64,000 nt of DNA from Sphagnum compactum (Eukaryota; Bryophyta; Sphagnopsida; Sphagnales). Position numbers and translations under genes: made by a program. How positions within the stretch are numbered: the stretch's first letter is position 1; each line of letters begins with the position of its first letter. Of this stretch, positions 37,760 through 48,990 are shown piece by piece. Location of the stretch: NCBI GenBank assembly GCA_965153455.1, contig OZ234494.1, positions 6,572,001 through 6,636,000 of the forward strand. The letters are read 5' to 3'. Below the pieces are notes generated by a model, which made no database searches, was not told where the DNA came from, and saw only the letters and a list, made by a program, of their open reading frames with translations.

Positions 37760-40700
37760 ATCGTTAAGTTCAAGCCATGATTATTTCTCAAATGATGATG
37801 AAATGTTGTTTGTTGAAAGGGACTAAGAAGTTGTTATGTTTTTCCAATGTGCTTTTAATGCTCTCAACTACTATTTTGTTTATGGTTAAGGCCTATAGGT
37901 TAGCAATAAACTTTGAGACCCAAAATAAAGCTTACAAAAAACCATTTGTAAACATGGATAAAATGCCTAAGGCAAAAACTAGTACCTCCAATACCCAGGC
38001 TCATAGGGGAAAATGGAGGAAGTTGCAAAAGGTTTGGAAACCCTAGCTAAGGGTGGGATCAACATCAAAGACCCCACCTAGGCTTAATGAGAAAGAACAT
38101 GAAAACCATAAATATAAAGGCTTGTGTTTTTCTTGCCACCAACTTGAACATCAATCTCTCCAATTTCCTAAAAGGCCTCACCAAGCAACAACCCTTGGTC
38201 TAATAGTACCTAAGGAAAGCAAAAAAAGTAAAAACCCATGGGGCAAAGGACAAGGGGCCTATTCAAGTGTTAGTAGCCATATTGGAACGAATGGTGACAC
38301 ATAACCTTACTGTGATCTGCATTGAGGGGGTAATTGCTGGAAAACTTACATTGGTGTTGGTGGATCTTGGTAATACCCACAATTTAATGTTTGAGGTTTT
38401 TGCTACGAGCCTAAGAAGCCATCCAATTAGAACCATGGATCCATCTAGGATTTTATTACCCAATGGTCAAGTCCATATCACAAATCTTTTCATGAAATAT
38501 GTGTTAGTTAATTTCCAAGATTGGAAACGTACACCGAATTTCAAGTTTGGTCGAAAAACGTTTATGATGTCATTTTAGGCATGCAATGGTTGGACTTGAT
38601 GGATGCATGGGTAGCATGTAAACATGGACTAGTCTATGGCATAAAACTTGATGACTTTGCCTTAAAACTTACAAGTATGTGAACCTACTTAATACCCTTT
38701 TATTTTTTGCCAAATAATTTAAGAAATGTGTACAAAGGGATGTTGAACTATTTACCATAAGTGTGATCTTTTCTAAAATATATATTAGAAATGGCTACCA
38801 TTAGATCCATGTGAAGGATCAAAATGTCCCTAAGATGGCCTTTAGAACCAATTGTGAGCATTATGAATTTAAGGTGATGCCATTTGGATTGACAAATGCC
38901 CCAACCACATTTATGACTTTGATGAACTCCTTGCTTCAAAAGTACCTAGGAAAGTTTGTGTTAGGGTTTCGATCCATAACATTTTTGTTTATTCCAAATC
39001 CAGAACAAAACATTTGGAGTACTTAGGGACTATATTTGAAGTTCTAATAACCAACCAATTGTATGCCAAAATGAACAAATGTGAAATTGGTGTACCTAAG
39101 TAGACTACCTTGGACATGTAGTATCAAACAAAGGAGTAGCAATTGATTCCAAAAATATCAAGGTTGTGGCTAAATGTTCAATCCCCAAGGATAAAACAAA
39201 AGTGAGAAGTTTTTTGGGTTTGGCCAATTATTATAAGTGTTTTGTGAATTTTTTTGTTCAAACTACAAGACCTTTACTTGATCTATTAAAGGGGAAAAAT
39301 AACTCCCAAGGTACCTAATAGAACCCTAGTTGTGAACAAATCTTTCAAAACCTGAAAAGTGCTTTGACCTCTACTCTTGTATTGGGAGTTATTAATCCCA
39401 AGTTGGGTGAGCTGGTATTATGCACCAATGCTAATGATCTAGCCATAAGTGCAGCGCTAATGCAAGAAATTGCGTATGAATTTAGAAAATTAACTCTTTG
39501 AAAAATTGAACTACCCCACCCATAAAAAAAGAGTTGTTGGATATAATCCATGTTTTGAAAATTTGGACCCATTATTTTTCAATAACACAGTTCACAATTG
39601 AAATTGACCATGAAAGCTTAAAATATTTAACCACCCAACCTAATTTAAGTAAGAGGCAATGTAGGTGGGTGGAAAGATTACAACAATTTGATTTTGGTCA
39701 ATCAATACAATATGTGAAAGGCAAAGAGAATGTTGGTCATATAGAAAAATTATTTTTGGTTAGGCATGAAAAGGGATGTATGAAAATATGTAGAAAAATG
39801 TTTTATATGTCAAATAGTTAAAGTTGAACAAATTAAGACCTATTAGGTTCTATACAACCGTTGGGGGTTCCTAATAACAAGTGGGAGTCCATTAACATGG
39901 ATCTCATAGTGGGTTTCCATAGAAATTAGAAAGGGCATGATAGTATTTTTGTGGTTGTTGATCAACTCACAAAACATGCCCATTTTATAACTACCAAATC
40001 CACTATGTCAACCATTGATGTGGCAAAACTATTTTTTCGTGAAATTTTATTGTTTACATGGTTTGCCAAAAGAAATTATTTGTGATCGGGATTGAAAATT
40101 TGTAAGCCAACTTTGGGGTCTTTGCTCAAAATGTTGGGCACCAAATTAAAAATGAGTAGTGCATATCACCCCAAAACATATGCCCAAATAGAAATAGCTC
40201 ATTGTACTTTGGAAGATATGTTAAAAATTTATATCTTTGGGCATAAACAAGTGACATGGAAACAACAGTTATTTCTAGTGGAATTTGCTTATAATGTAAA
40301 TTGGCATTCCTCCATTAAAACCAACCCATCTTATGCCCTTTATGGTTAGGAGTGTTTAACTCCCCTTTCTATTTCAACACCCACCAAGAGTGGAGGGAGT
40401 TAATCAAATGATAACCATCATGCATCATACTTTTAAATTGGTCAAAGAGAGTATGCAAAGTGCTCAAGATCAGGCTAAATTTTACCAGGATAAAAATTGT
40501 ATCCCTCACGAATTTGAGGTGAATGATTGAGTCTTTTATGGGTCAAACCTCAACGTAATGGCGTAAAACTAAAAAAATGCCAAAAATGATCCCCTAAATT
40601 TTGTGGACCTTTTATCATAATGATTTTTTTTTGAAATGTAGCCTACCAATTGGATCTCCCAAAGTCCTAACAGATCCACAATATACTCCATGTTAGCTTG

Positions 40701-40965
40701 CTAAAAAAATTTGTATAAGACCCCTCTCATGTTTTGCTTGAATTACCTTAGATTTTGGATGAAGGGAACACCTTAGCAAAACCCAAACAAATTCTAAAAA
40801 TTGAGGTACGCCAACATTAAAATAAAATTTAGAATGAGCTGTTGGTAGAATGGAAGCATTATCTTATTGATGAGGTATCTTGGGAAATTGAAGCAACATT
40901 TAAAGTTAACTTTTTTTATTTTTGTCAAAAATGACAATGACTTCTTTTTGGAAGGGGAGTAATGT
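37760..40965 (+). mobile_element. Decayed Ty3/gypsy chromodomain retrotransposon
   Basis: Gag-pol pieces occur in order, broken by many stops and frameshifts. A zinc-knuckle remnant lies near 38,125 (CFSCHQLEH, last Cys lost). A protease remnant LVLVDLGNTHNLM is near 38,350; the usual DSG is changed. Reverse transcriptase has VMPFGLTNAPTTFMTLMN at about 38,870-38,930, but the Asp-Asp motif region is unreadable, and the thumb contains VRSFLGLANYYKCF near 39,205. RNase H includes FTIEIDHESLKYL near 39,600, with WVERLQQFDF following. Integrase has MDLIVGF, VVVDQLTKHAHF and SAYHPKT, about 39,890-40,345. A chromodomain-like segment VEWKHYLIDEVSWEIEATF lies at about 40,850-40,905. The element cannot move by itself. 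No matching 5' LTR was seen. Confidence 0.88.
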
Positions 40966-41300
40966 TAATGACCAAAGGTTGATGGAGAGGATGATGAACA
41001 AATGTGAAGAACTATTGACAAAAATTAGAAAAAAAAGGTGGCATCAATAGTTTACCTCGGATGTGGCAAGTACTTAAAAACCTAGTTACGATGGAACATG
41101 CATGGGGGAGAATGTGGCAATTACTTAGAAACTTAATTACAACGAAACATGCACAAGGAGAGTGTGGAGAAGAAAAAGAGAGAAGGCTAGCAAAAGAAGG
41201 GAGTTTTTTGGCTTGTCTAAGAAAGGTATGAAGGAGGAGAATAGAGAAGAACATCTCCACATTTGCGATTGGGTGGTGAAAATTATGCCTTGATGTTCAC
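40943..41300 (+). repeat. Polypurine tract and probable 3' LTR start
   Basis: TGGAAGGGGAGTAATGTTAATG directly follows the gypsy coding remnant and looks like a polypurine tract followed by a TG LTR start near 40,963. An imperfect 62-bp direct duplication (GTGGCAAGTACTTA.., GTGGCAATTACTTA..) lies at about 41,051-41,175. The far LTR end cannot be placed. Confidence 0.45.
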
Positions 41301-41839
41301 AAATTGTAAAGGAAGTAAAGGTGTGTGTGTAATTTTTGTTGTGTTTTTGGTTAATAGGTTACAAAAGGAAATATTGTTCCTTGTTCACTGGAATCACAAG
41401 TTCATGTAATAGGGTTGCAATTACAGGCCACTTATAGGGACAATTATGTGTTTAGGCCACCCAAAGGTTTATCTTGGGTAAGTAAGAACAATTTTCTTCA
41501 AGTTCAGGGACTATTGTTTAAGCGCTCATTGGGGCCTAGTTTACCTTATGTGTTTTTTTAAAAAATTTCTATCCCAATGACCATGGACTTGATAATAGCA
41601 GTGAACGATGTTATTTGTGGTAAATGACCATGAAGATGAAGGGATTGGGGCATTCATTGATTGAATGGTGGGGGTCTAAAATGTTTTGGCCACAATGTGG
41701 GCCACATGCTCCTTATTTAAAGACTTCACCAACTTCACACTAATGGAATTTGAAGAGCTAACAAGTTGAATAATAAATTTCCTCCCATGTTAAGTCCACA
41801 TGTGAACCTTATTGGCTCTCAAAGTTGCATGATTAAAGG

Positions 41840-42494
41840 TAGGTTTTAGGGTTTTCAATTAGGGTTTAAGGCCTAACATTAGGATTTGGGATGACTTAAG
41901 TCTGAATTTTGGGTTTATGGGCTGAAATTAGGGTTTGGGATGGCATAAGTTTGAATTTTGGGTTTAAGTTTGTTTTTGAGGGTTAGGGTTTTAACATTAA
42001 GGTTTAGGTTTTAGGCTCTAAGGTTTTGATTACATGTTTGAAATTGGGGGTTAAAGTTTAAGATGGCTTAAGTCTGAATTTGGGTCTATGGTTTGTCTTT
42101 TAGGGTTAGGGTTTCAACATTAAGGTTTAGGTTTCATGCTCTAAGGTTTTGATTTCAAATTTGAAATTGGAGGTACAATTTAGGGCTTAGGTTTTTAAAT
42201 TAAGGTTTAAGGGTTTAAATTTGAATTTTGGGTTTAAGTTTGCCTCTTCAATATTAAGGTTTACCATTTAAGCTCTAAGGTTTTGATTTTAAGTTTGAAA
42301 TATTAGAACTAAAATTCCAGGCCTGAAATTTGGGGTTTCAAGGCTATACTTTTGATTTTGAGGTTTGAATTTAGGGTTAAGGCTTACGTATTGAGGTTTA
42401 GGTTTTACGGTATGAAATTCAAGGTTTGAAGTCCAACATTTAGGGTTAAGTTTTAAAATTTAAGGTTTTAAGGTCTAATATTTGGGTCTATATC
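41840..42494 (+). repeat. Degenerate TTTAGGG-like array, left arm
   Basis: Dense AGGGTTTAAGG, TTAGGGTTT, GGTTTTAGG and TTTGAATTTTGGGTTTA phrases fill about 650 bp. A longer phrase (GGTTTTGATT, TTTGAAATT) recurs every 100-130 bp. It stops where the transposase relic starts. Confidence 0.75.
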
Positions 42495-43380
42495 ATGTTA
42501 GGGGATGCGCCGATGCTCATCGGGGGACCATCAAGGTTAAGGCCCAAACAACGATTTTTATGTTTCGTAATGTTCACAAAGCACAACAACATCACCATCT
42601 ATGGTGTCTTCATGTGGAATTGGGCAAAATCATCATTGTGTGATGATGTGATATTCATCGCATCATGCATTAGCCATGCCTTAGTAAATGGAACTTGTTG
42701 GCCATCATCTTTTGAAAAGGTTGTCTTGGGTAGTCAATTAACGTCTGAATTGTCAAGGTGCCTACAGTTCATCAATGAAACATTGGTTGAGATCCGAAAG
42801 CCATGGAAAGGTTCAAAACATTGGACATGGTTTAATGGCCACAAAAAGATATATGCAATGAAAAAATTGTGGTTTTGGACCACCATGGATTCTTTATTTA
42901 TATTGATTTGGCTACAATGGGTCTTATCATGATGGGAACATTTTTCAACATTCAGCCATTTATCAGGAATGGCATCAATACTTCACCTAGTGGGATGATT
43001 ATTTTGAGTATCTTTTAGGGGATTCATGCTACTTGGGGGAAGAATTGTTCATCATGAAAAGGATGGGGAAGTGAAAGTTACCACCGGATGTTAACCATGA
43101 TGGTGCCATCCAAGCTTACAACAAAATGCATGTAGGGTTTAAAGTCTAAGTGGAATCGGGAATTGGTAGATTTAAACGAAAATGGAAACCCTTCATGCAA
43201 AGATTTTATTCCACAAAACCAAAATTCTCCCATCTTTTCCAAGTCGGCACTCTTATCATCAACTACCTTCACCATCACCAAATGGACCTCACATACGAGG
43301 TCATTGGAGATTACAACCTTGACCTTATTACACAATATGAAACTACTAAATACCAGTTTGAACTTGCAAAAACTTGAAAT
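42495..43380 (+). pseudogene. HARBI1-like (PIF/Harbinger) transposase relic
   Basis: A frame at 42,495-42,932 carries FMWNWAKSSLCDDVIFIASC and later ETLVEIRKPWKGSKHW and WFNGHKKIYAM. After a frameshift near 42,890 it continues with FQHSAIYQEWHQYFT, DDYFEYLLGDSCYLGEELF, PPDVNHDG, NKMHVGF and VESGIGRFKRKWKPFMQRF, ending near LHHHQMDLTYEVIGD (43,300). This order matches plant DDE-4/HARBI1-like transposases recalled from memory. Stops after HQYFT, after MKRMGK and before VESGIGR, plus the frameshift, show it is dead. The catalytic Glu appears kept in VESGIG. The 5' end may be truncated against the repeat array. Terminal repeats were not found. Confidence 0.82.
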
Positions 43381-43900
43381 TTAAAATGTAAGGTTTGGTA
43401 TTAGGGTTTTCATACTTGAATTTAAGGTTTTAGGTTCAAAGGTCTTTATTTAAGGTTTAAGATCAAAATATAAGGATTCAAATTAGGGTTTAAGGTTTTG
43501 AAATATAAATTTGAATATTGGTTTAAGGTTTGAATTACAATTTTAGGGTGTGTATCAAGGGTTTACATGTGTAGATTTAGGGTTTAGGCTTTGAAATCAA
43601 TGTTTGGGTTTTAAGGTTGGAAATTAGGGTTTTCATACCTAAGATTAAGTTTTAGGGTTTAGGTTTTGAAATTAGGCTTTAATGTTTGTAGTTAAGGTTT
43701 ATAGACTTGGGATTAAGGTTTAAATTTTCAAATTAGGTTTTAGTGTTTGTAATAAGGATTTTTAGACTTGGGATTAGCGTATTAGGGTTTAAGGTCTTAA
43801 ATTAGGGGTCTGGAATTAAATTTGTAAGGGGTTTTAAATCAATGTTTTAGGTTTGAAATTAGGGGTTTAAATTTAAATTTTCAAAAAAAATTGGATTGCA
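43381..43900 (+). repeat. Degenerate TTTAGGG-like array, right arm
   Basis: The same type of text as 41.84-42.49 kb, in the same orientation, resumes after the HARBI1-like relic: ATTAGGGTTTTCATAC, TTTAGGGTTTAGG, GATTAAGGTTTA and AAATTAGG. It ends near 43,880. Confidence 0.7.
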
Positions 43901-45199
43901 CAATCACAATCGTTATTTGGGAATAATTATTTATTGTAAATAGTGATACTTACTTACCTAGTTAAGATTTACTAGCTAGTTTACATAATTTTCATCGCCA
44001 TTTGAATTTGAATTGATCATAGGACTATTTTAAGGTGATCATTTTTGGCAAGACAGGAGATAATTGTAAATATTGGTTTTTGGGAGAGTATGGAGTAAAA
44101 GCATGTTGTTTTATGGAAAAGCTTCAACTCCATAGCTAGTTTTGTTGTTTTGATGTTTTTTCCATATTTTTCATAACTAGATTGAAGTTTTAAACTTAAA
44201 TATAAGTAAATTTGATTGAGCATAATTTATTAGTATTAGTTTCATGATATGATTTAGTCTAGATTTTGATTAAAATATAGAATAGGAATTTGGTATCTAC
44301 CAACAATGTGTTTACTTCAACATGCTAATTACAATTCCAAAATAGCACTAACTTTTGCTCTAAACTTTTCTTTTGAAATCACATTTAAATCTTGAACCAT
44401 CTTCAAATTGTTAAGATTAACTTTGTTTTTTCTCTCATGATTGATATCCATCTACCTTAACAAGAATGCATCACCGAAATTAGATATAGAAGAAAATCGA
44501 CTTGCCATGGTTTGCCATCATAATGTTCCTAAAATTCATGGTTGTAGTCTCCCCCTTGTTTAATTTTTCCCTGAGGTTTTACAAATTCTTTCAAGGTGGT
44601 CAACATGATATGATATGAAAAACTAGCACCAAAAGAAGGTGCATTTGACTCATTAAAGGGAGGGCTATGACTAAAGCTAGGAAACAGGGTTAGGGTTATG
44701 AGTGTGCGATCAATGAGGTTTTGTTGCTTCTTCAAAAGATTCCAACTTGCATGTCCATTAATGGATTTCAATTGTTCCAAAATCACATCACATTGCAATG
44801 TGGTTTGTTTGAATGCTCTTCATTGGAAATACCCATCTAGGACTCATCTTTAATTCCTTTAAAGTTCATCATAAACGATCTTTCAATGTTTTTTTCAACA
44901 AAATGAGGGTATGGATAAGCTTTTAGTAAATTGAAAGACAAATTTCTAGATCACATTGGGGATCAATTGAGTCCCTTGTTTTTTGCCAATATTATACATG
45001 GCAAAATTACGATTATACAATGCTACAAGTGTGCTAATGTGTGCAAATTCCACAATCTTCAAGGCAACTTTCTTTGGCAGGGTTGCTTGGCCTTATGCAA
45101 TGCACTAATTCAAACACTTAAGTTTCAACCATGAACTCATTAGCTTATGAAAAGCTCCCAATTCTTAAAAACAAACTTGCAACCAACATTCATATTTAA
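43901..45199. other. AT-rich intergenic DNA
   Basis: No gene, array or recognised mobile element was seen. The minus frame at 44,529-44,798 is unassigned. Confidence 0.4.
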
Positions 45200-46400
45200 A
45201 TGACTTTAAAAAACTTAAGAGTGGTGATTAATAACCAATTATTAGTACCATTCAACAATAATCTACATGAGGCAATTAAGTTTCGATATGCAAGGTTTAC
45301 AAGTAAATCAAAAAGACTAGAAACAAAACCAATTGAAATAAGGGATCCAAGGCTTCATGACAAGGTAATCAGGGTTTGGGTATGTGACATTACCAAGAAA
45401 GTCAAAATGACTAGAAACAAACCTAGTTAAAACATGGCTTTTCTTTTCATGGTAAATTTTTTTAGCAATGAAGCAATAACAAAGACCCAAAACAACAAGA
45501 TGACAGATTTACCCACCTAAACCAATGACATGAAGAAGGATAATTACACCTACAACTTCAATAAGTTCAAATGTTGGTTCCATTCAAGAGTAATTTATGT
45601 ACAAGGTATTCAAGGCTTGGGTATGTGGCATTACCAAAAAGGTCAAAAAGACCAAAAACAAAACCACTTGAAACATGCCTTTTCTTTTCATAATAAATTT
45701 GCTTATCCATGAGGCCTTAAACAAAAACCTAGAGCAACAAGATGGCAACCCTACCCACCTAAACCAACAACATGAAAAAGGATAATTACACTTATAATTT
45801 CACCCAAATTAGATGTTGATTCCATTCAAAAGAAATATGTACAAAGTAATTAAGGTTTGGGTATGTGGCATTACCAAGAAGGTCAAAAAAACCAAAAACA
45901 AAACCACTTGAAACATGGCTTTCCTTTTCATGGTAAATCTATTTAATTAGCGATGAAGCCTTAAAAAAAACCCCAAAATAACAAGATGGTAGTTTTACCC
46001 ACTTAAACCAAGAGCATGAAGAAAGATAACTACACTTATAATTTCAATCAAATTAGATGTTGGTTCCATTCAATAATAATATGTACAAGGCAATTAGGGT
46101 TTAGGTATGTAACATTACCAAGAAGGTCAACATGACCAAAAACAAACCTAGCTGAAACATGACTTTTCTTTTCATGGTAAATTTGTTTAGCCACGAGGCA
46201 ATAACAAAACCTAGTACTACCCACCTAAACCAACAACATGAAAAATGTTGGATACATTTACAAATTGAATAAGATCAATTGTTGGTTCCAATCAAGAGTA
46301 ATATGTACAAGGCAATTAAGGTTTGGATATGTGGCATTACTAAAAAGTTCAAAAAGACCATATACAAAACCAACTAAAACATGGTAGTTGCATTCATGAC
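45200..46400 (+). repeat. Satellite-like array, unit about 240 bp, about five copies
   Basis: Each unit carries, in order, ACAAGATGGCA, TACCCACCTAAACCAA, ACATGAA, AATTACAC, TTGGTTCCATTCAA, ATATGTACAAGGCAATTA, GGGTATGTGGCATTACCAA, GGTCAAAAAGACCAAAAAC and ACATGGCTTTTCTTTTCATGG. ACAAGATG landmarks near 45,495, 45,737 and 45,981 give about 242-244 bp spacing; the first and last units are partial. Short open frames inside are by-products. Confidence 0.88.
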
Positions 46401-48330
46401 CCAAAAAAAACAAAATACTAACGAGAACAAATGCAAATTATGTATTTGATTTATTCGAAAAACCATAAGAGATTCAACAAAAGTCGTATTAAAGTCATGT
46501 ATATGTACATACTTTGATTGTATACAAAATCAAATCTTAAGAACATCCTTGTCTAGCTATTTATCTCAAACAAATGTTTCAAGCTTTCTAGTTCAAATTG
46601 TAGGCAGGTTTTCAGATAATGCTTTGGAGTTTGTAAGCTAGAATGGTTTCATGGTAAGATGTGTTGTCAATTCTCACAATCTCGAGCACATTCCAAGCCA
46701 TGGTATTGCCCACAATGTTGTACCAAGACTTGTTAACTCGATGAAAACGCCACATCATTGATGGGTCCATGGGTAAACAAATTAGAATATGTTCAATAAC
46801 AAAAATGTTTATGAAAGGAAGGAGAAGATGGCATGGGTTGTTACATGAAGGCTTTTATTCTTTGGGTTTTTGGGTAGAAGACCCTTCCAAATTTAGTTTT
46901 TTTGGTACGTTTTTAACTTAGGGTTTTCGGTTTTAAGGATGGGGCAGTTGAAATTATGGTGTGTTTGGAGAAGGATTTCCAAACTTCTTCATGGATTTTG
47001 CAAGCCATGAAACTATTAAGGTTTGTAGGATATCACAAAGTTTGCGAGCAAAGATATAGTGTGACCACAATGAAAGTAAAAAACATTGCCAAAGAATAAA
47101 ATTTTTAACACAACAATCATTAAAAACTTCATCTTTTTCATTTGAAGAAATGGATATAAACATGGTATCCAAGGCTATGGGATAAACTTCAATGGCTCAT
47201 AAAACAGAAAATTGTAATAGGATCCTTGGTCTTGAGGAACACTAGCTGCAAGTTGGGGGCTATCTCTTCCTATTCGATTCCTCCATTCTTAACGTTACAT
47301 CCCTAGTTGGGGGGAATCTCTTCCTAACTTGGCAATTCTTGTTGGGGAAAAAATGGAAAAAATAGTGCAAATTCAAGAAAAAATGTAAACAACAAAAAAA
47401 TTGCCAAAAATTTGAAATCTCAAATTTCAAAGAAAAAAAGTTACTCCTAATGAGTAAAAGTTTAAAAGTAATTCTAATGAAACATTAAACACCTAAACAA
47501 TTCCAACATCAAATTTATTTGAAAAACTTTAAGTTTAATCTTTGAAATCATTATAAACTTTATCCAATTTTTTTGAAAATTTAAAATAAACATTAATGAT
47601 GTAACTAAGTTTTTTTGTGGTGAATTTCCACCATTTTGCAAACATAAGAAGGCCCATCAACATCAACAAGTTTTTAAAAACAATTATACATTTTTATATT
47701 TTTAAAATGATATAATATTACAATGGGTTCAAGGACTTGTAGCCAAAATATAAATATATTTTAACAAATTTGTACCTCCATATATGGTTTATAGCCAAAA
47801 CATGGCTAATTTTTTTTATGGATGATCTTGAAGAATGTTACAAAATTGAAAAAATAAAAAGATTAAAAAGTTATTGATGTCATTATTGTTATCACCATTT
47901 GTAATTCATTCATTCATTTTAATTTGTTTAATGAATTTTTAAAATTAATCTTTAAATATTTAAACATAAACTTGTAACAAAACAACCTTAAAGAAAATGA
48001 TAAACCATGTTTAAAATTTTAAAAATAAGTGTAAAATATTGATAATTTTTCATAATAATAATAAGAATAATAATAAATTAAAAAAATTAATTGTTGTTTT
48101 TAACATGGATTTTATTTTTCGTACACCAAGAGAGAAAAATGGGAAAAAAATAAAGGATTATTTTTGGGGTTTTTTTGGTGTGCCATTATGAACATTCATA
48201 ATAATAAAATTTTCCATGATGCCTAAAACAAACTAGAGGAAAAACATACATTATAATTTACATAAATGTATAATTTTTTTGTAATTTAAAGATCTACACG
48301 CATTGTCGACTTTGCATGCATGAACATTTT
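46401..48330. other. Very AT-rich intergenic DNA
   Basis: No gene was recognised. It contains many A and T homopolymers and an ATA run near 48,050-48,077. Confidence 0.4.
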
Positions 48331-48339
48331 GACTTAATC

Positions 48340-48990
48340 ATTAACCCATTCAAATATAAATGTGAAACTTTCAAATATTTTTTACATTCATTTCAAAAAT
48401 TGTGGTGAGTGCAAAATTGACTCATGAATAATGGATTTAACAACATTCAAAGTGAATGATTCAACTCATGTGCAAATGTTAATAGTTCAAGAGATGCGAA
48501 AAATTCATGTATAAATGTGAGGCATTAAGTTATTATTTGTGTTTTAGTATATACTAATAAGTGTAATATGCAACATTTGAATATAGATAGTGATTTCAAT
48601 AAGTTCAAAGTGAATAATTCAACTCATGTAAAAATGTTAATAGTTCAAGAAATGTGAAAATTTTCACTAAACCATTTAAGTATAATTGTAAAATATTGAG
48701 TTGCATGTGTTTTGGTATATTATAATAAATGTAAGATGCACTTTGTGAATAATGGTTTTAACATATTAAAACTGAATGGTTCAATTATGATAATTGGAAA
48801 AATGTGAAAACATCACTAATTCATTCCAATATAAATGTGGGGTTTAAAATTATTGCATGTGTTTTAATAAATTATGGTAAGTGTAAAATGCAACTCCTAG
48901 GTAATGGTTTCAACATGTTAAAAGTTGATGGTTCAACTCATGTACCATGTTCATAGTTGAAAAAATGGCAAAAAAATCACTATTGCATTA
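48340..48990 (+). repeat. Satellite-like array, unit about 160 bp, four copies
   Basis: A landmark of the type TTTCAACATGTTCAAAGTGAATGATTC with ACTCATG recurs near 48,431, 48,591, 48,752 and 48,906, spacings about 160, 161 and 154. Each unit also carries TAATAGTTCAAGAAATG, AATATAAATGTGA, a TGCATGTGTTTT phrase and TAAGTGTAAAATGCAA. The copies are quite diverged. Confidence 0.8.
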
